Assembly: GCA_020633205.1 (NCBI GenBank)
Contig: JACKEB010000010.1
Coordinates: 1,535,343 to 1,599,342, forward strand
Direction of reading: 5' to 3'
Length of the DNA: 64,000 nt
Origin: Polyangiaceae bacterium
GTDB taxonomy: Bacteria; Myxococcota_A; Polyangia; Polyangiales; Polyangiaceae
Positions within the stretch are counted from its first letter, which is position 1. The number at the start of each line of letters is the position of its first letter. A program made the translations under genes and the position numbers. Below, piece after piece: positions 1 through 8,800 of the stretch. The notes under the pieces are model-generated. The model had not been told where the DNA came from. It saw only the letters and a program-made list of their open reading frames with translations, and ran no database searches.

Positions 1-583
1 CACCTTGGGCGAGCACTCGCTCCATGTGATCTTCCGGGCGCGCCCGCAGCCACACCGTCGTCGAGCTGCGCTTCAAGAGATCGAAGGTCTCCGCGTCACT
101 GACGATGCTGCCGCCGGTGGCCAGCACACCACCCGAAGTATCCCGCAGGAACTTGCGTAACGTCTCCCGTTCGAGCCGCCGATAGAAGGCTTCGCCTTGC
201 AGCTCGAAGACCTCGCCCAGGGTCATGCCCGCGTTCTCTTCAACGAGCTGATCGAGCTCGACGAAAGGCAACTTGAGGCGGGCCGCCAAGCGGGGTCCGA
301 CGGTGCTCTTGCCCGCGCCGCGCATACCAAGCAGCGCAATCACATTGCTCGACTCCGGCTCCGCCTTGCGCAAGAGCTCAGCCGCAGTGGTCCCCAGCGC
401 TTGGGCGACGTCACACAAGCGAACCACGGAGATGTTCCCGCGGCCCGCCTCCAGCTCGTGAAGGAAGCGTTCACTGACGCTCGCGCGCTTGCTGAGTGCG
501 CCGATGGTCAGGCTGCGTTCACGCCGGCGCATACGAACTGCGCGACCAAGAGCCAGAAGAGTGGGGTGCGTCGCTCGAGCCAT
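1..583 (-). CDS. boxR: BoxR-type regulator: XRE helix-turn-helix fused to shikimate-kinase-like domain (partial)
   Basis: Reading the minus strand from the ATG at 583 gives an unbroken frame that leaves the window at its left edge (about 194 codons seen). Residues about 14-70 form an XRE-type helix-turn-helix (SVSERFLHELEAGRGNIS). A shikimate-kinase-like domain follows, with a P-loop GMRGAGKS at about 86-93 and a GGSIV motif further on. This HTH plus shikimate-kinase architecture is that of BoxR/BzdR, repressors of aerobic and anaerobic benzoate degradation that release DNA on binding benzoyl-CoA. It diverges from boxC-boxB with a 91-base intergenic region, the expected arrangement for a local regulator. 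The C-terminus lies outside the window. Family call is secure; the ligand is inferred from the family and the neighbours. Confidence 0.88.
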   Translation of the reverse strand, partial: MARATHPTLLALGRAVRMRRRERSLTIGALSKRASVSERFLHELEAGRGNISVVRLCDVAQALGTTAAELLRKAEPESSNVIALLGMRGAGKSTVGPRLAARLKLPFVELDQLVEENAGMTLGEVFELQGEAFYRRLERETLRKFLRDTSGGVLATGGSIVSDAETFDLLKRSSTTVWLRARPEDHMERVLAQG

Positions 584-590
584 GAGGCGG

Positions 591-634
591 GCAGTATACT
601 TCCGGCGCGCAGACAATCAACTGCATGATACTTC
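591..634. promoter_or_regulatory. Two direct-repeat boxes in the boxR-boxC intergenic region (candidate BoxR operators)
   Basis: The divergent region holds two related 12-mers, GCAGTATACTTC at 591-602 and GCATGATACTTC at 623-634. They match at 10 of 12 positions and are offset by 32 bases, about three helical turns. The first contains the 8-base palindrome AGTATACT; the second includes TGCA, a core reported for BzdR operators. Being the only obvious repeats between boxR and boxC, they are candidate BoxR sites. The operator role is inference. Confidence 0.45.
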
Positions 635-674
635 TTGAGCGCAAGGATTTCTGAGAGTAGTCTACCGCACCCCC

Positions 675-2309
675 ATGGAGCCTATTCGTTTCGAGACCCA
701 CCCGGACCGCTACCGCCACTGGAAGCTCAGCTTCGACGGTGCCACCGCCAAGCTGGATTTGGACATTCCTGAGGACGGCGGGTTGGTGCCTGGCTACGTG
801 CTCAAGCAGAACAGCTACGACCTGGGCGTCGACATCGAGCTCGCAGACGCCATTCAGCGCATCCGCTTCGAGCACCCGGAGACCAAGTGCGTGGTGATCG
901 CGGGCACGAAGGACCGCGTGTTCTGCTCCGGTGCGAACATCTACATGCTCGGCAGCTCGACCCATGCCTTCAAGGTGAACTTCTGCAAGTTCACCAACGA
1001 GACGCGGCTTTACCTCGAGGATATGACCGACAACAGCGGCATCCACACCGTCGCCGCGCTGGGTGGCGCGTGCGCCGGCGGTGGCTACGAGCTGGCGATG
1101 GCCTGCGAGCGCATCCTGCTGCTCGACGACGGCTCGAGCGCCGTCAGCTTGCCCGAGGTACCGCTGCTTGGCGTGTTGCCCGGCACCGGTGGTCTCACCC
1201 GCCTGGTGGACAAGCGCAAGGTGCGCCGCGACCTGGCGGACGCCTTCAGCACCGTGGCCGAAGGGGTGCGTGGCAAGCGCGCCGTGGAGTGGGGCCTGGT
1301 GGACGCCGTCGCCAAGAAGAGCAACTTCGACGAGGCGCTCGCCAAGCTCACAACTCAGTTCTGCGCGGAAACGGCTGAACGTAGTGGCCCGGCAGTGACG
1401 TTGAAGCCCCTCTCCCCCACCCGCGAGGAAAACGCCACGCGCTACGAATACGTCAGCCTGGAGATTGACGAAGAGAAGCGGGTCGCGAACCTCAAGGTCA
1501 GCGGCCCCAAGGCCGACACGCCTGAAGACGCGAAAGCCTTGCGTGAGCTCGGCTCCGACGTGTGGGCGCTCAAGGCGTTCCGTGAGCTGGACGACGCGAT
1601 CCTCGACCTGCGCTTCAACGAGCGACAGATCGGCCTCATCGTGCTGACCACCGAGGGCGACGCCGAGCGCGTACTGCAGAGCGATCGCACCATCCAGAAG
1701 CTCGCCGAGAGCGACTGGTTCGCGAAGGAAATCTTGCTTCATATGAAGCGAGTGCTGAAGCGCTTGGACCTCAGCGCGCGCACCGTGTTCGCCATCGCGG
1801 ATCAAGGCACCTGCTTCGCGGGGAGCCTCTTCGAGCTGCTCATCGCCGCGGATCGCAGCTTCATGCTGGATGTTGAAGACGGCCCCACGCTGCGGCTCTC
1901 GGCGCTGAACTTTGGCCCGCTGCCCATGGGCAACGGCCTCTCGCGCTTGGAGTCGCGCTTCTTCGGCACCCCCGGTCGCGTCGCCGAGCTGAAAGAAGAG
2001 AGCGACGCCATCGACACCGAGCGCGCGGCTGAGCTCGGCCTGGTCACCTTCACCCCGGACGACATCGACTGGGAAGACGAAGTGCGTATCGCGATCGAAG
2101 AGCGCGCAGCGTTCAGTCCCGATGCGTTGACCGGCATGGAAGCCAGCCTGCGCTTCGTCGGTCCTGAGACCCTCGAGACCAAAATTTTCGGCCGCCTCAG
2201 CGCTTGGCAGAACTGGATCTTCCAGCGGCCAAATGCAGTCGGCGACCGCGGCGGCCTAACCACCTACGGCACACCCGAGCGCCCGAAGTTCAACTACGAG
2301 CGCACCTGA
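675..2309 (+). CDS. boxC: Benzoyl-CoA-dihydrodiol lyase BoxC
   Basis: A 544-residue protein of normal length for BoxC, which hydrolytically opens the ring of 2,3-epoxybenzoyl-CoA to 3,4-dehydroadipyl-CoA semialdehyde and formate in the aerobic hybrid pathway. It belongs to the crotonase superfamily, with two crotonase-like halves. The N-terminal half shows a CoA/oxyanion-hole segment (CSGANIYMLG, about residue 90) and GGACAGGGYELAMACE (about 130). The C-terminal half carries a second, more divergent fold. boxB starts 12 bases downstream, so the two are cotranscribed. The start follows directly from the divergent BoxR promoter region; no strong ribosome site is visible before it. The cytoplasmic role follows from the family. 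Confidence 0.92.
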   Translation: MEPIRFETHPDRYRHWKLSFDGATAKLDLDIPEDGGLVPGYVLKQNSYDLGVDIELADAIQRIRFEHPETKCVVIAGTKDRVFCSGANIYMLGSSTHAFKVNFCKFTNETRLYLEDMTDNSGIHTVAALGGACAGGGYELAMACERILLLDDGSSAVSLPEVPLLGVLPGTGGLTRLVDKRKVRRDLADAFSTVAEGVRGKRAVEWGLVDAVAKKSNFDEALAKLTTQFCAETAERSGPAVTLKPLSPTREENATRYEYVSLEIDEEKRVANLKVSGPKADTPEDAKALRELGSDVWALKAFRELDDAILDLRFNERQIGLIVLTTEGDAERVLQSDRTIQKLAESDWFAKEILLHMKRVLKRLDLSARTVFAIADQGTCFAGSLFELLIAADRSFMLDVEDGPTLRLSALNFGPLPMGNGLSRLESRFFGTPGRVAELKEESDAIDTERAAELGLVTFTPDDIDWEDEVRIAIEERAAFSPDALTGMEASLRFVGPETLETKIFGRLSAWQNWIFQRPNAVGDRGGLTTYGTPERPKFNYERT

Positions 2310-2321
2310 TCAGAGGAAGCC

Positions 2322-3740
2322 ATGAGCCAGATCGACCACAGCGAGAAGATCCCGAACAACGTCAATCTCTCGAGCGACCGCAAGCTCCAGCGCGCTCTCG
2401 AGAAGTGGCTGCCCAACTACATCAACTGGTGGACGGAGATGGGCCCCGAAGGCTTTCAGACCAAAGACGTCTACCTGCGCACGGCTATCAGCGCCGATAC
2501 CGAAGGCTGGGCGCACTTCGACTACGTGAAGATGCCCGAGTACCGCTGGGGTATCTTCCTCGCGGATCCAGTCAAGGATCGCACCATTGCCTGCGGCGAC
2601 GACTACGGCAAGCCAGTGTGGCAGGAAGTCCCCGGCGAGCACCGCAACACCTTGCGCCGCATCATCGTGACTCAGGGCGACACGGAACCGGCGAGCGTCG
2701 AGCAGCAGCGCCTGCTCGGCCAGACCTGCCCCAGCCTCTACGACCTGCGCAACCTGTTCCAGGTCAACGTCGAAGAGGGACGTCACCTGTGGGCGATGGT
2801 CTACCTGTTGCACTCCTACTTCGGACGCGACGGTCGTGAAGAGGCGGAAGCGCTACTCGAGCGACGCAGCGGTGACAGCGACAACCCGCGCATCCTCGGC
2901 GCCTTCAACGCGCCCATCGACAACTGGCTGTCGTTCTTCATGTTCACGTTCTTCACGGATCGCGACGGCAAGTACCAGCTCCTCGCCCTCGCAGAGAGCG
3001 CCTTCGATCCGCTGAGCCGCACCACGCGCTTCATGCTGACGGAAGAAGCCCATCACATGTTCGTCGGTGAAACCGGCGTGCTTCGCATCATTCAGCGCAC
3101 CTGCGAGCAGATGAAGGCGAACCCGGGCAAGGACCCGCGTGAGCTCGGCCTCATCGACCTCCCGACGATCCAGAAGGCGCTGAATTTCTGGTACTCGATC
3201 TCCCTCGACCTGTTCGGCGGTGAGGTCTCGAGTAACGCCGCGAGCTACTTCGCGTCTGGGCTCAAGGGTCGCGCGAAGGAAGCGCAGTACGACGACCACA
3301 TCTGCCTCGAGCAAGTCTTCAACATGGACAAGATCGAGGACGGCAAGGTCGGCAGCGAAGAGGTGCCGCTGCGCAACGCGATGAACGAGGTGTTGCGCAC
3401 CGAGTACACCGAGGACTGCCAGCGCGGCGTCAACAAATGGAACCGCATGATCGCGGAGCATGGCGTCGACTTCGAGCTCACGCTGCCGAGCCGCCGCTTC
3501 AACCGCCAAATCGGCCTCTACGCGGGCATTCACTTCAGCCCCGCTGGTGAGCTGATCAGCAATGAGCAGTGGGAGGCGCAGAAAGCAGCCTGGTTGCCGA
3601 GCGAGGCGGATCTCACCTACGTGAAGAGCCTGATGAATCGCTCCGTCACCGAGCCAGGCAAGATGGCCAACTGGATCGCCGCGCCGAAGCAGGGCATCAA
3701 GGGCCGTCCTGTCGACTTCGAGTACGTGCGCCTCGACTGA
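2322..3740 (+). CDS. boxB: Benzoyl-CoA 2,3-epoxidase, oxygenase subunit BoxB
   Basis: This 472-residue protein matches BoxB, the diiron oxygenase that epoxidises benzoyl-CoA with O2 and electrons supplied by the reductase BoxA. The sequence has the conserved N-terminal KWLPNYINWWTEMGPEGF block and diiron-type motifs, including EEGRHLWAMVYLL and TEEAHHMFVGETG, where Glu and His residues are spaced as in four-helix-bundle diiron enzymes. A purine-rich ribosome site (AGAGGAAG) precedes the ATG. It is the second gene of the box operon. boxA is not in the window and must be elsewhere or replaced by another reductase. Identity is secure. Confidence 0.93.
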   Translation: MSQIDHSEKIPNNVNLSSDRKLQRALEKWLPNYINWWTEMGPEGFQTKDVYLRTAISADTEGWAHFDYVKMPEYRWGIFLADPVKDRTIACGDDYGKPVWQEVPGEHRNTLRRIIVTQGDTEPASVEQQRLLGQTCPSLYDLRNLFQVNVEEGRHLWAMVYLLHSYFGRDGREEAEALLERRSGDSDNPRILGAFNAPIDNWLSFFMFTFFTDRDGKYQLLALAESAFDPLSRTTRFMLTEEAHHMFVGETGVLRIIQRTCEQMKANPGKDPRELGLIDLPTIQKALNFWYSISLDLFGGEVSSNAASYFASGLKGRAKEAQYDDHICLEQVFNMDKIEDGKVGSEEVPLRNAMNEVLRTEYTEDCQRGVNKWNRMIAEHGVDFELTLPSRRFNRQIGLYAGIHFSPAGELISNEQWEAQKAAWLPSEADLTYVKSLMNRSVTEPGKMANWIAAPKQGIKGRPVDFEYVRLD

Positions 3741-3741
3741 A

Positions 3742-4392
3742 ATGTCCTGGCGTCGCTTCTTCGCCGCGGGGCTGTTCCCCGCGGCACAAGCATTCCCCGC
3801 GGCAGTAGCAGTCGCAGCGACAGCCCGAGTCCCGGCGGCAGTGCTGTGTTGGTCGCTCGCCTGCACCTCACTCGCGGCGGTGAGCTGCGGCGGCGGAAGC
3901 GCAACCAGCGCCCCTGCTTCGGCTCCAAGTCCTCTGCTGAACCAGCCGCTGAAGCCCATCGGGGGGCGAACCACCGCGGGCGCCCGCATCGACTTGAAGG
4001 CCCTCGAGGGGCGGATCATCGTCGTGAAGTTCTTCGCCAAGTACTGCAAGCCTTGCGAGAAGACGCTGCCCGGCGCCCAGCGTCTGCATCAAGAGAGCGC
4101 CGATGTGGCGGTGATCGGGATCTCCGAAGACGAGTCCCAGGCAGACCTAGACTACTTGGTGCAGAAGCACGGCCTGAGCTTCCCCATCGTCCGTGATCCC
4201 GGCAACGTGATCGCCGGGCGCTTCCGCGTCACTGCGCTGCCCGCGACCTTCATCACCGACAAGACAGGCAAGGTGGTGTGGGTCGGCGGCGAACAGCAAA
4301 CGGAAGCTGATCTGGAGAGCGTGATTGGCTCAGTGCGCGCGGAGGCTGCGCCGGGGGTTGCCGGGCCCAAAGCCGCGGCACCACCAGACTGA
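3742..4392 (+). CDS. Thioredoxin-like (TlpA/ResA-type) redoxin lipoprotein
   Basis: A 216-residue exported thiol-disulfide protein. An Ala-rich hydrophobic N-terminus ends in a lipobox-like LAAVSC (Cys 49) followed by a Gly/Ser/Ala/Pro linker. The redoxin domain starts near residue 75, with the active site YCKPC (Cys 102 and 105), the cis-Pro region TALPATFITD and a final helix. The fold suggests reduction or oxidation of extracytoplasmic cysteines. The ATG begins one base after the boxB stop, so translation is probably coupled; whether it serves benzoate metabolism or is simply a neighbour is unknown. It converges on the next gene with only two bases between their ends. A start further in is possible because the leader is unusually long. 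Confidence 0.8.
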   Translation: MSWRRFFAAGLFPAAQAFPAAVAVAATARVPAAVLCWSLACTSLAAVSCGGGSATSAPASAPSPLLNQPLKPIGGRTTAGARIDLKALEGRIIVVKFFAKYCKPCEKTLPGAQRLHQESADVAVIGISEDESQADLDYLVQKHGLSFPIVRDPGNVIAGRFRVTALPATFITDKTGKVVWVGGEQQTEADLESVIGSVRAEAAPGVAGPKAAAPPD

Positions 4393-4394
4393 CC

Positions 4395-5378
4395 TCAGGT
4401 CTCGAGCGATTCCCCTCGGACGCTGTCGCTCTTTGGAGCTTGCTCCGGATCCTTGCTGACGTCGTAGTCGGAGTCTGGCTCGATGAAGATGCGCTTCATA
4501 TGAGGCAGCTTCTCGCGGATCCGCGCCTCGACCGCGTCCGTGATGGCTTCGACTTCCTCGACGGTGATTCCCTTCGGAAACTTCACCTTGAGCGCCAAGA
4601 TCGCGGAATCCGGGCCGAGGTGGAGGCTCAGGATCTGAGTCACATCCTCCACGCCATCCGTGTCCCGCGCAAGGCGCAACGCCAGGCGCTTGTCCTCCGG
4701 GGTGACACCTTCTCCGATGATCAGCCCATGAGTCTCATAGGCGAGGATGACGCCAATCCCGCACAGCAGCAGGCCGATCACAATCGAACCGATTCCGTCA
4801 GCGAAGGTGCTGCCGGTCAGCCAAGAGACGCCAACGGCGATCAAGGCGACGACCAAACCGAACAGCGCACCAGCGTCCTCCAAGAGCACGACGGGGATCA
4901 CTGGATCCCTGCCCTTGAACAGTGCCTCTTTGACGGGTCGCGAGCCTCGCTGGTGGTTGAACTCCTTGATCGCGACAAGGAAGCTCTTGCCCTCGAGCAA
5001 GATCGAAATCCCAAGCACCACGACCGGGGCTATCAGTGAGCCCGGGGCGGAGTCCGGCTGCGTCACCTTGTGAATGCCTTCGTACAGCGCGTACACACCG
5101 CCGAGGAAGAACAGCATCAAGGAGACGATGAACGCCCAGAAGTATTGCTCCGCGGCCCTTCCCATGGGGAAACGGTCCGGATCACGCCGGGCAGCGAGCC
5201 CCATGCCGACGAGCAGCAACGCTTGGTTGCTGGTGTCCGCCACCGAGTGCACGCCCTCAGCCACCATCGCGACGCTGCCCGAGAGCCACGCCGCCACGAA
5301 CTTCGCGATGGCAATGCCCCCGTTTGCGAGCAAAGCGGCCATTACGACCTTCTTCGGATCTCCTCCGCCACCAGCCAT
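4395..5378 (-). CDS. Cation diffusion facilitator family transporter (ZnT9-like branch)
   Basis: A 327-residue inner-membrane metal/proton antiporter of the CDF family. It has about six hydrophobic segments, the TM2 signature HSVADTSNQ (HxxxD) and a TM5 region LLEDAGALFG. The HSVADTxNQ and EDxxAxxG pair is typical of the SLC30A9/ZnT9-like branch rather than the FieF/ZitB branch, which has HxxxD or DxxxD in TM5. The cytoplasmic C-terminal domain (about 220-315) includes DTDGVEDVTQILSLHLGP and ends in an acidic tail. Metal specificity cannot be read from sequence; Zn2+ is the commonest in the family. It appears to be a single-gene unit. Confidence 0.85.
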   Translation of the reverse strand: MAGGGGDPKKVVMAALLANGGIAIAKFVAAWLSGSVAMVAEGVHSVADTSNQALLLVGMGLAARRDPDRFPMGRAAEQYFWAFIVSLMLFFLGGVYALYEGIHKVTQPDSAPGSLIAPVVVLGISILLEGKSFLVAIKEFNHQRGSRPVKEALFKGRDPVIPVVLLEDAGALFGLVVALIAVGVSWLTGSTFADGIGSIVIGLLLCGIGVILAYETHGLIIGEGVTPEDKRLALRLARDTDGVEDVTQILSLHLGPDSAILALKVKFPKGITVEEVEAITDAVEARIREKLPHMKRIFIEPDSDYDVSKDPEQAPKSDSVRGESLET

Positions 5379-5472
5379 GGGCTCGCGAAGTTAGCAGACC
5401 TTTCGACTCCGCCAGCTGACAAATGGCAGTCGCTCCGCCCCTCACTGACACCGGCAGGGCAGCCCAGCTCGG

Positions 5473-6327
5473 CTAAAGCAGCGAGATGTGTACCCGCGCC
5501 CGTACGTTCTGGAAGAAGTTCTGCAGCGCGAGAGAGAGCCGCCGGCTGATGTACCAGTTGCGCAGGAGCGGCTCGACTTGGTTGAACGCCTGACCGCGGA
5601 AAGGCGTCTCGGCGCTGCGATGCAGCGTCTCGAGCTCGGCGCGACTCGGGCGCAGCATCGGGGTGATCATGCGATCGATGTACAGGCTCGCCCGCGCCTG
5701 CCGCCGGAACACTCGCAGGAGCTCCGAGGCACCTAGTCCCTCGGCGGCCGCGGCCTCAGCCAACCGCACCTTACCCCCGACGCGCTGGACCCAGGCCTTG
5801 GCAGACTGCTGAGCGCGTACGCGGAGCTCGCGCTCGCTGGGGGGGCGATCGATGCGCAGAGCCGCAAGCAGCGTCTCCGAGATGTGGCGTTCGAGCGCTG
5901 CGCGTAGGTGCCGTTCCCGATACGGCAGCTTCGCTTGAGGGCGAAAGCCGCGGTCGCTGAGCGCCTCCAGGCGCGCCTCGAAGGCTAGCTCCCGTTCGAA
6001 AATGAACTGCGGATTCTCGACGCCGCCCGTCTCCGCCGCGATGAAGCGCACCACGGCGCGATCGATGAGCAGCGCGCGCTTGGTGTCTTGATGAGGGATC
6101 TGGGCCGGCGCGACGCTCGGCTTTTTTTCGGGGGGAGGAGCAGCGGTCTTCGCCGGGTCCTTCACAGAGCCTTGCGCCTGCTCGGGAGCCTGCGCCTGCT
6201 CGGGAGCCTGCGCATGCGCGGCGCCGGGCAGCGCCGCCAAGCACAGGACCAGCGCTGCCCCACGGAAACGCCTACTTACCGCCGAGCCACGGAGCGAAAC
6301 AGCGCGCCTCACCCCCAACCCCATCAA
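5473..6327 (-). CDS. Secreted or periplasmic protein, SurA-N-like helical region, function unknown
   Basis: A 284-residue exported protein. After a twin-Arg-rich N-terminus comes a hydrophobic stretch (AALVLCLAALPGAAHA) with an AHA-type signal peptidase site, then Gln/Ala repeats (APEQAQ twice) and a Lys/Pro-rich linker. From about residue 85 it is helical and Arg/Glu-rich, with segments such as LIDRAVVRFIAAETG and LEALSDRGFRPQ that recall the N-terminal helical domain of SurA-like chaperones. No parvulin isomerase domain follows. The start overlaps the upstream UPF0158 gene by four bases, so the two form an operon with coupled translation. Function is not known; an envelope chaperone-like role is only a guess. 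Confidence 0.65.
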   Translation of the reverse strand: MMGLGVRRAVSLRGSAVSRRFRGAALVLCLAALPGAAHAQAPEQAQAPEQAQGSVKDPAKTAAPPPEKKPSVAPAQIPHQDTKRALLIDRAVVRFIAAETGGVENPQFIFERELAFEARLEALSDRGFRPQAKLPYRERHLRAALERHISETLLAALRIDRPPSERELRVRAQQSAKAWVQRVGGKVRLAEAAAAEGLGASELLRVFRRQARASLYIDRMITPMLRPSRAELETLHRSAETPFRGQAFNQVEPLLRNWYISRRLSLALQNFFQNVRARVHISLL

Positions 6328-7091
6328 CGTGCGCTGCTGGCTTCAGTGGAGCTAGGCGGTGCGGAGTCGTCGTCGAGCTCGCCGTGGTCGGAGTCGTGGT
6401 CGGATTCCTCGACGCCACCTTCCACTCCATCGTGTCGCTGAGCGTAGCTACGAGCTACCCGGCGTGCGCGCACGAACTCGGCGAAGGTCAGCACCTTATC
6501 GAGATCCCGCGAACCCAACGTTTCTGCGACCTCCTTGAGCTGCTTGCGCAGCGACTCCGCGTTGCGCACACGACGCCCCGTGAGTTGCTCTTGGGAAATC
6601 GGCGCGGCCTCCTTGGGAGGCTGACTCGGAGCCGCAGGACGCGCGACGGGCTTGAGCGCGTGAGCCGCGAGCCAGGCTTCCATGAACACCCGCAGGCGCT
6701 CGCTGCGGAAAGCAAACCAGCGCTCGCGCTCGGGGCCATAGGACATGAGCACATCTTTGAAGCGCCGGAACGCGCCCTTGCCATCGATCGCGGCGGTCAG
6801 CCGATCGCGCAGCTCGGACTCGTCCACCATCGGAATGAAGCGCTCCATCCAGCGGTACTGCTCCCGAGAGCTGACCGGATCGATGCGCATGTAGCTGTCA
6901 TCGGCGGCAATGCGGGCGTGCATGTCTGGATCGGCGATGCCGTCCACGACCCGCAACACTTCACCCGTGTCGAGGTGCAAGTAGCTGTGCACCTCGGGTG
7001 CGTTGTTCTCGAAGGCGTCTTCCAGCGCCTCCCAATCCACGGGGACCTCTCGCAAGTCCGTTCGATTGCTCCCGTTGTCCTCGTTCGCCAT
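6324..7091 (-). CDS. UPF0158 family protein
   Basis: A 255-residue cytoplasmic protein. Its first 150 residues match the UPF0158 family: VDWEALEDAFENN near the start, then SYLHLDTGEVLRV, YMRIDPVSSREQYRWMERF and GKGAFRRFKDVL. The family has no established function. The remaining 100 residues form a family-atypical extension with a Pro/Ala linker, a basic segment (ESLRKQLKEVAETLGSRDLD) and a very acidic Ser/Asp/Glu C-terminus. It is first in a two-gene operon, overlapping the downstream exported protein by four bases. The ATG at 7091 begins a sensible Asn/Asp-rich N-terminus leading straight into the domain. Confidence 0.8.
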   Translation of the reverse strand: MANEDNGSNRTDLREVPVDWEALEDAFENNAPEVHSYLHLDTGEVLRVVDGIADPDMHARIAADDSYMRIDPVSSREQYRWMERFIPMVDESELRDRLTAAIDGKGAFRRFKDVLMSYGPERERWFAFRSERLRVFMEAWLAAHALKPVARPAAPSQPPKEAAPISQEQLTGRRVRNAESLRKQLKEVAETLGSRDLDKVLTFAEFVRARRVARSYAQRHDGVEGGVEESDHDSDHGELDDDSAPPSSTEASSAR

Positions 7092-7263
7092 TTGGCTTCC
7101 TCACCTCGAGAGTGACGCTCCCTTGCGCCACTCCTTCAAGAAACGCTCACACAGCCCCACCGCATGCCGTGCGGCGGGATGCAGCCGTGATGGTTGCGAG
7201 CCGTTGCGCTCGTCTTGATGTGTCTGGTGTCCTGATCCGTGTTCGTCGATTGCTGGTTTCGCC

Positions 7264-8763
7264 TCAGCTCGCACTTCGCGCGCGCCTCACGGCATCACGC
7301 CAACCCTCGAGGCGGCGCTCCCGTTCCGGACCGTCAATCGTGACACGGAACTGATCTTGAATCTTGACCATTTTCGCCGCGTCCCGTGCGTCTTTGAATA
7401 GCCCAGCGCCGATCCCAGCGAACATGGCGGCGCCCCGTGCGGTGGTTTCGAGGTCGCTTGGCCGCTCGACGGTCACTCCAGCGAGGTCGCTCTGGAGCTG
7501 CATCAGGAGATCATTCGCCGCCGCTCCGCCATCGACCCGCATCAGGCTCAACGGCTTTTCCAAATCGTCCCCCATCGCCCGCACCAGGTCGGTGACCTCG
7601 AGCGCGATGGATTCGAGGGTAGCGCGAACCAGATGAGCCCGGGTGGTGCCACGGGTCAGACCACAAATCAGGCCGCGGGCGTCGGGATCCCAGTACGGCG
7701 CGCCCAAGCCGGCCAGCGCTGGCACGAAGTAAACCCCGCCGGAGTCCTCGACACTCCGCGCCAGGCTTTCTGTCTCCTTGGCGCTTTGGATCAGCCCGAG
7801 CCCGTCCCGCAGCCACTGCACCGCGGCTCCCGCGATGAAGGCGCTGCCCTCGAGGGCGTAGACCACGTCGTCGCCAATCTGCCAACCCAGCGTGGAGAGC
7901 AAGCCGCAGCGACTGCGGATCACCTGATTTCCGGTGTTCATCACCACGAAGGCGCCGGTGCCGTAGGTGCATTTGACCTGGCCAGGCTCGAGGCACGCTT
8001 GACCAAACAACGCCGCGTGTTGGTCGCCGGCCATGCCGGAAATTGGGATTCCGTCCGGCAAGAAGCTCAGGCCCTTTGTCTCGCCGACACGTCCTGCGGA
8101 GGGCACGATGCGTGGCAAGCAGGCTCGAGGGACTCCGAGCAGTTCGCATTGGGCCGCATCCCAACTCCGCGACTCGAGGTTCATCAGGAGTGTGCGGCTG
8201 GCGTTGGTGACATCGGTTACGTGAGGCGCTTCTGCATTCGCCCCCGCCAGTCGCCACACCAGGAAGGAGTCGATGGTACCGAACACGAGCTGTCCCGACT
8301 CAGCCTTGGCGCGCGCACCGCTGACCTCGTCCAGCATCCAGGCGAGCTTGGTGCCGGAGAAGTAAGGATCGAGCACCAAGCCAGTGCGCTCACGGACCGC
8401 ATCTTCGTGCCCCGCGGCTTTGAGCTTCGCGCAGCGATCCGCGGTGCGTCGGTCCTGCCAGACGATGGCGCGGTGGGCTTGGGCTCCGCTCTCTCGGTCC
8501 CAGAGCAGGGTGGTCTCCCGTTGATTGGTGATGCCAATCGCCGCAATCTCTTCCCCCACGACCCGCGCGGCACGCATGGCCTCGCGCACGGCGCCTTCAA
8601 CGCTCTGCCAAATCTCGTCCGCGTTGTGCTCCACCCAGCCCGGCTTCGGGAAGTGCTGAGCAAACTCCCGGTTCGCTCGCCCTAGTGTCTTCCCGTTGGT
8701 GTCCATCACCAGCGCCGTCGAGCCGGTGGTGCCTTGGTCAATGGCTAAGATGTGTCGAGTCAT
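7264..8763 (-). CDS. glpK: Glycerol kinase
   Basis: A 499-residue FGGY-family kinase that phosphorylates glycerol to sn-glycerol 3-phosphate with ATP. It begins with the ATP-binding DQGTTGSTALVMDTNG motif. It contains the substrate-site block NQRETTLLWD, WQDRRTADRC and a GLGAPYWDPDARG motif typical of GlpK, and ends with a conserved TTARGAAMFAGIGAG segment. Length is standard for the enzyme. No glpF or glpD is adjacent, so it appears to be monocistronic. The upstream leader has a 12-base direct repeat (8774-8800). Substrate assignment as glycerol rather than another polyol rests on overall similarity to GlpK. Confidence 0.93.
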   Translation of the reverse strand: MTRHILAIDQGTTGSTALVMDTNGKTLGRANREFAQHFPKPGWVEHNADEIWQSVEGAVREAMRAARVVGEEIAAIGITNQRETTLLWDRESGAQAHRAIVWQDRRTADRCAKLKAAGHEDAVRERTGLVLDPYFSGTKLAWMLDEVSGARAKAESGQLVFGTIDSFLVWRLAGANAEAPHVTDVTNASRTLLMNLESRSWDAAQCELLGVPRACLPRIVPSAGRVGETKGLSFLPDGIPISGMAGDQHAALFGQACLEPGQVKCTYGTGAFVVMNTGNQVIRSRCGLLSTLGWQIGDDVVYALEGSAFIAGAAVQWLRDGLGLIQSAKETESLARSVEDSGGVYFVPALAGLGAPYWDPDARGLICGLTRGTTRAHLVRATLESIALEVTDLVRAMGDDLEKPLSLMRVDGGAAANDLLMQLQSDLAGVTVERPSDLETTARGAAMFAGIGAGLFKDARDAAKMVKIQDQFRVTIDGPERERRLEGWRDAVRRARSAS

Positions 8764-8773
8764 CGCCGGGGGA

Positions 8774-8800
8774 GCCTACCAAACCTCAGCCTACCAAACC
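8774..8800. repeat. Twelve-base direct repeat in the glpK leader
   Basis: GCCTACCAAACC occurs at 8774-8785 and again at 8789-8800, 11-37 bases upstream of the glpK start codon (minus strand). The offset of 15 bases is not a whole number of helical turns. It could be a regulator or RNA-binding site, or chance. No further copies are visible in the rest of this intergenic region. Confidence 0.4.

Noticed and set aside
519..1805. Long minus-strand frame opposite boxC
   Set aside because: It is antisense to a secure gene and shows no domain; it reflects high-GC codon bias.
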